Source: Dietzia timorensis (GTDB taxonomy: Bacteria; Actinomycetota; Actinomycetes; Mycobacteriales; Mycobacteriaceae). Taken from it: a DNA stretch of 13,409 bases. Where the stretch lies: contig NZ_DYXM01000203.1 of assembly GCF_020742175.1 (NCBI RefSeq), positions 1 through 13,409 on the forward strand, written 5' to 3'. The translations under genes were made by a program, and so were the position numbers. Below are positions 7,000-13,131 of the stretch, piece by piece. The notes under the pieces were generated by a model. The model did no database searches. It was not told the origin of the DNA and saw only the letters and a list, made by a program, of their open reading frames with translations. How positions within the stretch are numbered: the stretch's first letter is position 1; each line of letters begins with the position of its first letter.

Positions 7000-7742
7000 T
7001 GCTCAAGGTAGTGGTCGTCGACGACCAGGCGCTCATGCGCTCCGGCTTCACGCTGATGCTGTCCGCGGAGGACGACATCGAGGTCGTCGGCGAGGCCTCC
7101 GACGGCGCCGAGGCGGTCGAGGTGGTCGGCCGGCTGCGTCCCGACGTGGTGCTCATGGACGTGCAGATGCCCGTGATGGACGGGATCGCCGCGACCCGGG
7201 AGCTCGTGCGCGCCGAGCTCGCGAAGGTCCTCATCCTCACCACCTTCGACCGCGACGACTACCTCTTCGACGCGCTGCGCGCCGGTGCCTCGGGGTTCCT
7301 GCTCAAGAATTCCGACCCCGACGAACTGGTCGGAGCGGTGCGCGCCGTGGGGCACGGGCACGCGCTTCTTTCTCCCCAGGTCACGCGGCGGGTCATCGAG
7401 CAGATGACGTCGGAGACCGCTCCTCCCCCGGACGATTCGGTGTCCGCGGCGGACGCGGCGGCAGCACCCGGCACGGCGGCGGCGCCCGGCGACGCCCCGC
7501 TGCCCGAGTCCCTCGACCCCGACACCGCGCGCATCGTCGACTCCCTCACCGGCCGCGAACGCGAGGTTCTCGAGGCGGTGGCCCGCGGGCTCTCCAATTC
7601 CGAGATCGCCGCCGAACTCGTGATCGGCGAGGCAACAGTCAAGACCCACGTGTCCTCGGTGCTATCGAAGGCGCACCTCCGCGACCGCGTGCAGGCCGTG
7701 GTGTTCGCGTACCGGACTGGCATCGCGACGCCGTCCTCCTAA
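6999..7742 (+). CDS. NarL/LuxR-family response regulator
   Basis: 247 residues. The receiver domain (1-125) has D8/D9, phosphoacceptor D54 in LMDVQMPVMDG, T81/T82 and K103. The LuxR-type helix-turn-helix is at about 183-240 (LTGREREVLEAVARGLSNSEIAAEL then VKTHVSSVLSKAHLRDRVQAV). The two are joined by an unusually long Ala/Pro/Asp-rich linker (about 137-178); most members have about 15-25 residues here, making this protein some 25 residues longer than typical. The usual KLGLRDRVQAV is KAHLRDRVQAV. The start ATG overlaps the kinase TGA by one base (TGATG) and GGAG lies just before, so the pair is coupled. It is the presumed partner of the kinase; its targets are unknown, the ABC exporter 411 bases downstream being the obvious candidate. 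Confidence 0.93.
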   Translation: MLKVVVVDDQALMRSGFTLMLSAEDDIEVVGEASDGAEAVEVVGRLRPDVVLMDVQMPVMDGIAATRELVRAELAKVLILTTFDRDDYLFDALRAGASGFLLKNSDPDELVGAVRAVGHGHALLSPQVTRRVIEQMTSETAPPPDDSVSAADAAAAPGTAAAPGDAPLPESLDPDTARIVDSLTGREREVLEAVARGLSNSEIAAELVIGEATVKTHVSSVLSKAHLRDRVQAVVFAYRTGIATPSS

Positions 7743-7791
7743 CGACCGGCGGTTGCGGCTGTCGTTTCTCCGCATTTCCCGGCTGTTGCCA

Positions 7792-7870
7792 ACTGGACGC
7801 CACTTTGTATCGATGGACGCTATTAGGGGACGGATTTTCCGGCGTCCATCGATACAAAGTGGCGTCCAGT
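7792..7870. repeat. 29-bp perfect inverted repeat with nested heptamers
   Basis: The left arm 7792-7820 is the exact reverse complement of the right arm 7842-7870, with a 21-base spacer (7821-7841). Each arm carries TGGACGC twice, 20 bases apart (7794 and 7814 on the plus strand; 7842 and 7862 as GCGTCCA), and an ATCGAT palindrome next to the inner copy. It starts 49 bases after the regulator stop. No T-tract follows, so it is not a standard terminator, although the RNA would fold into a very stable hairpin. It could be a dispersed palindromic repeat, a mini transposable element, a processing or attenuation structure, or a regulator site. No flanking target duplication is evident. Confidence 0.93.
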
Positions 7871-8032
7871 CGGAACGGTGGCGGCTGGTGGAGGCCGACC
7901 GCGGCCGGCCGCGACGGGTGGCGGCCAGTCGAGTCCGGGCGCGCCTCCCCCTAGAGGAGGAGGGACGTCCGCCGTCATGGGTGGATATGCACTAAATCGC
8001 GCGGAGGGAAGAGCTACGAGCACCGAAAAGAC

Positions 8033-8075
8033 CCGCCTGAAGGCGGATCCGCCCCACGCCCCCAGCGCATAGCTT
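8033..8075 (+). promoter_or_regulatory. Candidate exporter promoter with overlapping hairpin and palindrome
   Basis: CCGCC-TGAA-GGCGG (8033-8046) can form a hairpin, while the right arm also starts the perfect 12-base palindrome GGCGGATCCGCC (8042-8053), so two structures compete for the same bases. A possible -10 box TAGCTT (TANNNT type) is at 8070-8075, which places the -35 position at about 8047-8052, inside the palindrome. A regulator bound there would control the exporter genes. The promoter itself is a weak prediction; the palindromes are read directly. Confidence 0.35.
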
Positions 8076-8153
8076 TATAGCCAAGGGGTCGCGAAGGGCG
8101 GCCGGGGTCGCAGACAAAGCGGACCACAAAGGCTACGACGCAAGGAGCAGCTC

Positions 8154-9029
8154 ATGTTGAGCGTGCAAGGGCTCACCAAGTCGTTCGGAAACACCCGCGC
8201 GGTGCAGGACATCAGCTTCGATGTCCCGGCCGGGATGACGGGCTTCGTCGGCGGCAACGGTGCAGGCAAGACCACCACGATGCGGATGATCATGGGCGTG
8301 CTGAGCCCCGACGCCGGCCAGGTGTTGTGGAACGGCGCCCCGACCAACCGCGAGATCCGCCGCGGATTCGGGTACATGCCCGAAGAGCGAGGGCTGTACC
8401 CGCGGCAGAAGGTGTTGGAGCAGATCGTCTACTTCGGCAAGCTTTTCGGCCGCGACGCGGCCGCCGCCAAGCGCGACGGTCTCGAGCTGCTCGAGCGCTT
8501 CAACCTCGCCGACCGGCAGGACTCGATGCTCGACTCGCTGTCGCTCGGCAACCAACAGCGCGTGCAGATTGCCGTCGCCGTGATCGGCCGGCCGGACTTC
8601 CTCGTCCTCGACGAGCCGTTCTCCGGTCTCGACCCCGACGCCGTCGACTCGATGGCCGACCTGCTGCGCGAATACAATGCGCGCGGCGTGCCAATCCTGT
8701 TCTCCTCCCACCAGCTCGAGCTCGTCGAGCGGCTGTGCGACCACCTCACCGTGCTCTCGCGCGGGCGCGTCGTCGCCACCGGCTCCCGCGAATCCCTGCA
8801 GCGCTCCGGTCGCATCCGGCACCGCCTGCGGATGAACACCGACGTCGGCTGGGTGCGCGATGCGCAGGTGTCCGTGCTCGACGTCGCCGGCGATACCGCG
8901 ATCCTCGACCTCGCCGATCAGGCCGAAGCCGACCGGCTCCTCGGCGAGGCGCTCAGCCGCGGCTCGGTCATCGAATTCGCCGAACTCGTCCCCTCCCTCT
9001 CCGAGATCTACCGCGAGGTGTCCAAGTGA
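8154..9029 (+). CDS. ABC exporter ATP-binding protein (NatA-like)
   Basis: 291 residues. The nucleotide-binding domain spans about 2-215: Walker A GGNGAGKTT (33-41, with K39), signature LSLGNQQ (129-135, a known variant of LSGGQ in this subgroup), Walker B FLVLDEP with D153 and catalytic E154, and H-loop H186 in FSSHQLEL. A C-terminal tail of about 75 residues is of the kind found on drug and sodium exporter ATPases (DUF4162-like). AAGGAG at 8142-8147 lies six bases before the ATG and fixes the start. It works with the membrane protein encoded next, whose GTG start overlaps its stop. NatA/YhaQ-type systems export sodium, antibiotics or peptides; the substrate cannot be told here. The two-component pair upstream could control it. 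Confidence 0.94.
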   Translation: MLSVQGLTKSFGNTRAVQDISFDVPAGMTGFVGGNGAGKTTTMRMIMGVLSPDAGQVLWNGAPTNREIRRGFGYMPEERGLYPRQKVLEQIVYFGKLFGRDAAAAKRDGLELLERFNLADRQDSMLDSLSLGNQQRVQIAVAVIGRPDFLVLDEPFSGLDPDAVDSMADLLREYNARGVPILFSSHQLELVERLCDHLTVLSRGRVVATGSRESLQRSGRIRHRLRMNTDVGWVRDAQVSVLDVAGDTAILDLADQAEADRLLGEALSRGSVIEFAELVPSLSEIYREVSK

Positions 9030-10402
9030 GTACCGCAGCATTCGAACAGCAAGCCCCCACCGAAGCAGCAGAAAACGCCACCGGCGGCCAGCGCGCCTGG
9101 GTCACCGTGGCCACCCGAGAGATCGCGGTCAAGCTGCGCGACAAGAACTTCATCATCTCTACGCTGATCATCATCGGCGTCATGGCCGCGTCCATCGGCA
9201 TCAGCATCTTCATGTCCAACCGGACCTCCACCGAGACCATCGCCGTGATGGACTCTCAGTCCCAGCAGGTCGTCGAGTCCATCGCGCAGCAGCAGTCCGA
9301 GGACGACGCGGACGCCGACGGCCAGGCCGTGAGCACGGTCCAACCGAGCGCCGCGATGCTCGGCAACGACGAGTTCGACGTTCTCGACGTCGATAGCACC
9401 GAGGCTCTCGAGGCCGCGGTCCGCGACGGCGACGCCGCAGCCGGGCTGCTCCACACCCCGGGCGGCTGGGAGATCGTCGGCGACCGCGAGGTCCCGTCCT
9501 CGGTGTCCTCCGCCCTTACCGCTGTCGTCGCCCAGATGGGCATGGAGGAGAACGCGGCCGCGGCGGGCACGTCGATGGCCGACCTGCAGGCAGGCACCGC
9601 TCCGACCGAACGGCTGCTCTCCCCCGGAGACGAGAATTCCCTCCCGCCCGAGGCGATGCGCTACCTCGCCGCAATGGTCTTCGGATTCCTGTTCTACTTC
9701 GGCGTGATGACCTTCGGGTATGCCATCTCCAGCTCGGTCGTCGAGGAGAAGCAGTCGCGCATAGTCGAGATCCTCGCCGCCGCGGTACCGATCCGCGAGA
9801 TCCTCGTCGGCAAGATCGTCGGGATGACGATCCTCGCCACCGGCCAGGTTGCGCTGCTCGCCATCGTCGGACTGATCGGCGTCTCGTTCACCGAATATTC
9901 GACGATCCTCACGGCGCTCGCCCCGGCCGCGGGCTGGTACGTGGTGTTCTTCATCTTCGGCTTCACGGCGGTGGCGGCCCTCTTCGCCGCGGCGGGCGCC
10001 CTGGCCTCGCGGGCAGAGGATCTGCAGTCCACCACGACGCCGCTGATGATGATCGTGATGATCGCGTTCTTCGGCTCGCTCTTCGCCACCGGAACGTTCC
10101 AAACCGTGTTCTCGTACATCCCGGTCGCCTCGTCGATCCTCATGCCGGTGCGCATCGCCTCGGGCACCGCCGAATGGTGGGAGGCCGCGATCGCCCTCAT
10201 CATCACGGTCATCGCCACGGCAATCATCATCGCGATCAGCGACCTGATCTACCGCCGCTCGCTCATGCAGACCTCCCGCAAGATGACCTACCGCGAAGCG
10301 CTCCTCGGCGCCGAGCCGAAGGAGAAGAAGCCGCAGAAGGACATGATGTCCGCCAAGGCACACGCTAAGTCCCGCGAGGACGACATGGCGTCGACACGCT
10401 AG
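9026..10402 (+). CDS. ABC exporter permease (NatB/YhaP-like, ABC2_membrane_3)
   Basis: 458 residues starting at the GTG within GTGA that overlaps the ATPase stop; the frame is open far upstream inside the ATPase gene but is not coding there. One membrane helix (about 41-63) follows a short cytoplasmic start. A large acidic extracytoplasmic domain (about 65-208) is followed by some five more helices (about 212-236, 263-290, 296-325, 338-358, 383-407) and a basic Lys/Glu-rich cytoplasmic tail. The hallmark of the family is the cytoplasmic block after helix 2, SSSVVEEKQSRIVEILAAAV, which couples to the ATPase, followed by PIREILVGKIVG. It is the membrane half of the exporter encoded with the preceding ATPase. 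No terminator is seen behind it; the next gene starts 28 bases on. Confidence 0.92.
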   Translation: MSTAAFEQQAPTEAAENATGGQRAWVTVATREIAVKLRDKNFIISTLIIIGVMAASIGISIFMSNRTSTETIAVMDSQSQQVVESIAQQQSEDDADADGQAVSTVQPSAAMLGNDEFDVLDVDSTEALEAAVRDGDAAAGLLHTPGGWEIVGDREVPSSVSSALTAVVAQMGMEENAAAAGTSMADLQAGTAPTERLLSPGDENSLPPEAMRYLAAMVFGFLFYFGVMTFGYAISSSVVEEKQSRIVEILAAAVPIREILVGKIVGMTILATGQVALLAIVGLIGVSFTEYSTILTALAPAAGWYVVFFIFGFTAVAALFAAAGALASRAEDLQSTTTPLMMIVMIAFFGSLFATGTFQTVFSYIPVASSILMPVRIASGTAEWWEAAIALIITVIATAIIIAISDLIYRRSLMQTSRKMTYREALLGAEPKEKKPQKDMMSAKAHAKSREDDMASTR

Positions 10403-10417
10403 AGGTTCCGCCGCAGA

Positions 10418-10430
10418 TATCCTGGCGACC
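10418..10430 (+). promoter_or_regulatory. Candidate leaderless -10 box for the alpha/beta hydrolase
   Basis: TATCCT (10418-10423, TANNNT type) is followed by exactly seven bases and then the ATG at 10431. No Shine-Dalgarno is visible in the 28 bases after the exporter stop. This is the standard spacing for a transcript that begins at the start codon, so the hydrolase probably has its own promoter in addition to any read-through from the exporter. Confidence 0.55.
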
Positions 10431-11357
10431 ATGAGCGCCAAGGACATCACCGTCGAGACCGTGCCCCACCCCCAGCTCGGCAGTTGGGAGGTGGGGCTTC
10501 GGCGTTCTTTCCCCACAACAGAACAAGACCCCGGGTATGACGGCGGAGCCGGCACCTCCCCGGGCGGGGCCGCGCCTCGCGTTCTCCTTATCGGTGGAAC
10601 CGGCCAGACGATCGACACCTGGCGACCGGTGGAGAAAACGCTGGCGGCCGAGGGCCACGAGGTCGTCGCCTATGCGTCCCGCGGGATCGTGCCGTCTTCG
10701 GCGCCTGCGCTCCCGTGGTCGCTCGAGGACATGGTCGCCGACGCGGTGTCCGTGCTCGACCACCTCGGCTGGAGCGAACCGGTCACGGTCGTGGGGTATT
10801 CGCTCGGCGGATTCACCGCCGAACTTCTCGCCCGTACCCATCCGGGCCGCGTAGCCCACGCGGTCCTCGTCGGCGGCCACAATCAGGCGGCCGAGGTGTC
10901 CCGCGCGGCCCGCGAGACGCGCCTGGCCATCGGCGATAATCAGCAGGCGCTCGATGCGTTCGAGAAGTTCACCACGTTCGTCACCACCCTCGACACCGAG
11001 GCCCTAACCCAACGCCCCGCGCTCGCGAAGACCTGGTGGGAGGTGCTCGACTTCCAGTCGGCCGCATGGTCGGCGCCGCACGCCCGAGAAGGCCAAGGAC
11101 AGGCGGTCGGCGCGTGGATCACCGGAACCGCCGAGCGCCCGGAGCTGCCCGGCGAAGGGCCCCGACCACGCTTCACTCTGATCAGCTTTCACGGCGACTT
11201 GCACATGCCCGCGGGCGCGCCTGCCGAGCGGGCGGCCGAGACACTCGGCGGGGAGGACTGGGTGGATCTCGTCTCGCTGCCCGGCGGGCATGGCGCGCTT
11301 TTCGCCGACCCGAAGCCGGTCGTCGAGGCGATCGTCGATGCGGTCTCCTCGCGCTAG
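10431..11357 (+). CDS. Alpha/beta-hydrolase fold protein
   Basis: 308 residues. The fold is shown by the oxyanion-hole region LLIGGTGQTIDTWRPV (about 52-67), the nucleophile elbow GYSLGGF with S124, a probable acid D256 in FHGDLHMPAG, and the catalytic H287 in LPGGHGALFADP. A cap-like helical part lies between about 155 and 235. Such proteins are cytoplasmic esterases, lipases, peroxidases or C-C hydrolases; the sequence does not say which. The N-terminal 45 residues carry a Gly/Pro-rich loop (about 38-49) that is probably disordered. It stands alone downstream of the exporter and converges with crcB 31 bases later, with no clear terminator between. Fold assignment is firm, substrate unknown. 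Confidence 0.88.
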   Translation: MSAKDITVETVPHPQLGSWEVGLRRSFPTTEQDPGYDGGAGTSPGGAAPRVLLIGGTGQTIDTWRPVEKTLAAEGHEVVAYASRGIVPSSAPALPWSLEDMVADAVSVLDHLGWSEPVTVVGYSLGGFTAELLARTHPGRVAHAVLVGGHNQAAEVSRAARETRLAIGDNQQALDAFEKFTTFVTTLDTEALTQRPALAKTWWEVLDFQSAAWSAPHAREGQGQAVGAWITGTAERPELPGEGPRPRFTLISFHGDLHMPAGAPAERAAETLGGEDWVDLVSLPGGHGALFADPKPVVEAIVDAVSSR

Positions 11358-11388
11358 GCGAAGACGCGGAGTCTCATAGAGGTTGGCG

Positions 11389-11748
11389 TTACCGCGTGCC
11401 GACGAATCCCAGCCACGCGACGCCGATACACGCCATTGCCATGCCGAGCCAGTAAAGCAGGCCGAGCGTCCACAGCCGGCCGCGGAATAAGTACGCCACC
11501 TCGACGGCGGCCGTCGAGTAGGTGGTGAAGGCGCCGCAGAACCCTGCCAGCACGCTCCACTCGGCGTAGCCGATCGTGTCGCCGTCCAAGAGCCCTGTGG
11601 ATACACCGAAAAGCGCTGAACCGAGCACGTTGACGAGCAGCACGCCGGCGGGCCCCGTCGGGGACAGTCGCTTCTTCACGGAGGCGTCGAGAAGAAACCG
11701 GCAGGCGCCGCCGAGGGCGGCCGCGAGAACGAAGAACACCGCCGTCAT
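11389..11748 (-). CDS. crcB: Fluoride channel subunit CrcB/Fluc, second (short) copy
   Basis: 119 residues with four membrane helices, normal for Fluc, a passive fluoride exit channel of the inner membrane. Family motifs: GGACRFLL near the start, LLVNVLGSALFG with the pore Asn at residue 40, and GFCGAFTTYSTA (69-80), the helix-3 break that binds the central sodium. In the usual TTFSTF pattern two Phe residues line the pore; here they are Tyr78-equivalent (TTY) and Ala80, so the second Phe is lost. The ATG (11748-11746) overlaps the TGA of the first crcB copy, so the two are translated together. Adjacent paired crcB genes in Gram-positive bacteria encode antiparallel heterodimers, unlike the single-gene dual-topology homodimers. 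The frame is open further upstream, but the overlap start gives the correct N-terminus. Ends 31 bases from the convergent hydrolase. Confidence 0.93.
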   Translation of the reverse strand: MTAVFFVLAAALGGACRFLLDASVKKRLSPTGPAGVLLVNVLGSALFGVSTGLLDGDTIGYAEWSVLAGFCGAFTTYSTAAVEVAYLFRGRLWTLGLLYWLGMAMACIGVAWLGFVGTR

Positions 11749-12215
11749 GCGTCCTGCCCTTCCGTCTTCGCACGGCCGAGGAACTTCGGCCGCAGCCAGG
11801 CGCCGAGCGCGATCCCGCAGAGCGCCGCGGGTGGGCCGAAGAACAGGGTCGCCGCGAGGTACAGCCCGACGACCTCGGTTGGGCCGTGGCTGCCGACCAG
11901 TGCCACGTCTACGGCGAACGTCGAATAGGTGGTGAACCCGCCGCAGAAGCCGGTGCCGGCAGCGAGTTTGGTGATCGGCTGCCAGCGGCGACCGCCCACG
12001 CTCAGTTCGGTGATGATCCCGAGGATCAGCGCGCCGGCGAGATTGACGGCGAGGATCGTCGACATCCCGCCGACGGTGTGAGGTTGGCCGAAGATCGGAC
12101 CGAGCGCGCCGCGAGCCGCCGCCCCGACGACCGTGCCCGCGGCGACCAGCGCCACGGCCATCCACGTTGCGGGCGTGGCCGGGCGCGCACTCGTACTCGT
12201 TCCCGCTCGTGTCAT
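11745..12215 (-). CDS. crcB: Fluoride channel subunit CrcB/Fluc, first (long) copy
   Basis: 156 residues, longer than the partner because of an N-terminal Thr/Ala/Arg extension of about 17 residues and a basic C-terminal tail ending KFLGRAKTEGQDA. It has four membrane helices with GAAARGALG (31-39), ILAVNLAGALILG with pore Asn58, and GFCGGFTTYSTF (89-100), keeping Tyr97 and Phe100 of the pore-lining Phe pair. The ATG at 12215 is preferred over the longer open frame because a purine-rich GGAGGAGGGG lies about seven bases before it. It overlaps the second crcB gene by four bases; together they should make a heterodimeric fluoride exporter. I looked for a fluoride riboswitch in the 59 bases up to the ATPase gene and saw none. 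The gene may be co-transcribed with the ATPase and thioesterase upstream on this strand. Confidence 0.93.
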   Translation of the reverse strand: MTRAGTSTSARPATPATWMAVALVAAGTVVGAAARGALGPIFGQPHTVGGMSTILAVNLAGALILGIITELSVGGRRWQPITKLAAGTGFCGGFTTYSTFAVDVALVGSHGPTEVVGLYLAATLFFGPPAALCGIALGAWLRPKFLGRAKTEGQDA

Positions 12216-12240
12216 CGCTGCCCCTCCTCCCGGATGCTTC

Positions 12241-12268
12241 GTGCCCGCTCGTTGCGGCGCCGGGGCAC
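12241..12268. other. Small GC-rich inverted repeat between the ATPase and crcB
   Basis: GTGCCC (12241-12246) pairs with GGGCAC (12263-12268) around a 16-base spacer. It lies seven bases after the ATPase stop on the minus strand and 25 bases before the crcB start. There is no T-tract in either direction, so at most it is a weak attenuator or RNA-stability hairpin. Confidence 0.4.
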
Positions 12269-12274
12269 GGTTAT

Positions 12275-13123
12275 TCACCTGCCGAGGAACCGCTCCGGCC
12301 TGTCGAAAAAATCGCGCCACGTGCGCACCATGTCGAGCTCGGCCCACTCGCGGGACCGTATCCCGTGCGGGCCGAGCTCGAGGAGCGAAGCCTCCGGCAA
12401 TGCCGCGAGGATCGGTGAGTGCGTGGCGCAGATGACCTGCCCGCCCTCGCGAACCACGCGACGCAGCGCGTCGACCAGCTCCATAGTCGCCTGGAAGGTG
12501 AGAGCTGTTTCCGGCTCGTCGAGTAGATACAGTCCCGGCCCCCGGAAGCGACCCGATAGCACCTGACGGTACCCCTCGCCGTGGCTTCGTTCGCGTAGCG
12601 GCACATCACCGTAGCCGATGACCGCCATTCGACTCATTTGCTCGAGCACGTCCTTGATCGATTCGGCGCGGAGGAAGAATCCCGGCGCGCCGCCGGCGCC
12701 CTGAATCGACATGCCGCGCGCGGAGTATTCGAGCGTCATAACATCGGCGAGCGCGCTCGGCTCGTACTCGAGTGGGGCGTAGCGGCGGGCGCCGTGGCCG
12801 CCGCGCATGTCGAATCCCCAGGCCTCCGCGAGGGCCTCTACCAACGTCGATTTACCGGAGCCGTTGTCGCCGACCAACACCGTTATCGCGGTGTTCAGCG
12901 TGAGCCCGCGGACGCCTAGGTCGGCGATGGCGGGAACGGACAGCGGCCACGGTTTCGGCGATTCCTCCGCAGGGGCGGCGCCGCCGCGGAGGCGCACTGC
13001 GGCGTCATCCTGCAGGGAAATGCGGCGCACGAGGAGCTGCGATCCGCCAGGCGAGGAGGAAGAGCCGGCGGAACCGTCGCGCGGGGCGAAGGGATCGTCG
13101 TCCACCCACACACGCCGCGCCAC
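12275..13123 (-). CDS. AAA family ATPase (COG3910-like, ABC/SMC-type fold)
   Basis: 282 residues starting at GTG 13123, chosen because AAGGA (13133-13129) lies five bases before it. Walker A is GDNGSGKST (85-93, K91). The segment SHGEGYRQVLSGRF (180-193) fills the place of the ABC signature. Walker B is LYLLDEPETAL with D202 and E203, and the H-loop is H235 in ICATHSPIL. There is no membrane segment, no coiled coil and no nuclease or TOPRIM domain, so it is a free-standing ATPase of unknown role rather than a transporter or an OLD-type nuclease. The first 30 residues are a Ser/Gly/Asp-rich low-complexity tail. It begins 8 bases after the thioesterase stop, which suggests one operon, with the two crcB genes 59 bases further on. 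Function is not known for the family. Confidence 0.85.
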   Translation of the reverse strand: MARRVWVDDDPFAPRDGSAGSSSSPGGSQLLVRRISLQDDAAVRLRGGAAPAEESPKPWPLSVPAIADLGVRGLTLNTAITVLVGDNGSGKSTLVEALAEAWGFDMRGGHGARRYAPLEYEPSALADVMTLEYSARGMSIQGAGGAPGFFLRAESIKDVLEQMSRMAVIGYGDVPLRERSHGEGYRQVLSGRFRGPGLYLLDEPETALTFQATMELVDALRRVVREGGQVICATHSPILAALPEASLLELGPHGIRSREWAELDMVRTWRDFFDRPERFLGR

Positions 13124-13131
13124 TAAAGTCC

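Larger units (their letters stand above)
7743..8153. other. 411-base non-coding gap between the two-component pair and the exporter
   Basis: No convincing gene is present. From left to right it holds the long inverted repeat at 7792-7870, a 14-base palindrome CGCGGCCGGCCGCG at 7900-7913 flanked by two GGTGGCGGC copies 40 bases apart (7877 and 7917), a purine run GAGGAGGAGGG near 7954, a short hairpin and a 12-base palindrome at 8033-8053, an AT-richer patch around 8068-8080 that may hold the exporter promoter, and the exporter Shine-Dalgarno at 8142-8147. A 31-codon frame from an ATG at 7977 has no recognisable content and a badly spaced ribosome site, so it is not called. Confidence 0.7.

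Noticed and set aside
7792..7870. Reading the long inverted repeat as a CRISPR unit or an ordinary terminator
   Set aside because: There are only two inverted arms, no direct repeat-spacer series, and no T-tract after either arm.
6785..7954. A 389-codon plus-strand frame crossing the kinase end, regulator and intergenic gap
   Set aside because: Arg/Ala-rich out-of-frame shadow of two well-identified genes with no recognisable domain.
7977..8072. Possible 31-residue small protein in the gap before the exporter
   Set aside because: The nearest purine-rich ribosome site is 13 or more bases away, the peptide has no recognisable feature, and the stretch overlaps putative promoter palindromes.
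8327..9025. Upstream extension of the permease frame into the ATPase gene
   Set aside because: The extension is Arg-rich out-of-frame sequence of the ATPase gene; the GTG at 9026 gives a normal NatB-type N-terminus and the usual stop/start overlap.
9008..10618. A 536-codon minus-strand frame opposite the permease gene
   Set aside because: The translation is His/Asp/Arg/Gly-rich without motifs and lies antisense to a recognised membrane protein; it is a codon-bias artefact.
12216..12274. Possible fluoride riboswitch before the crcB genes
   Set aside because: The short gap has a small GC-rich hairpin but none of the conserved fluoride-riboswitch bases I would expect, and is barely long enough to hold one plus the ribosome site.
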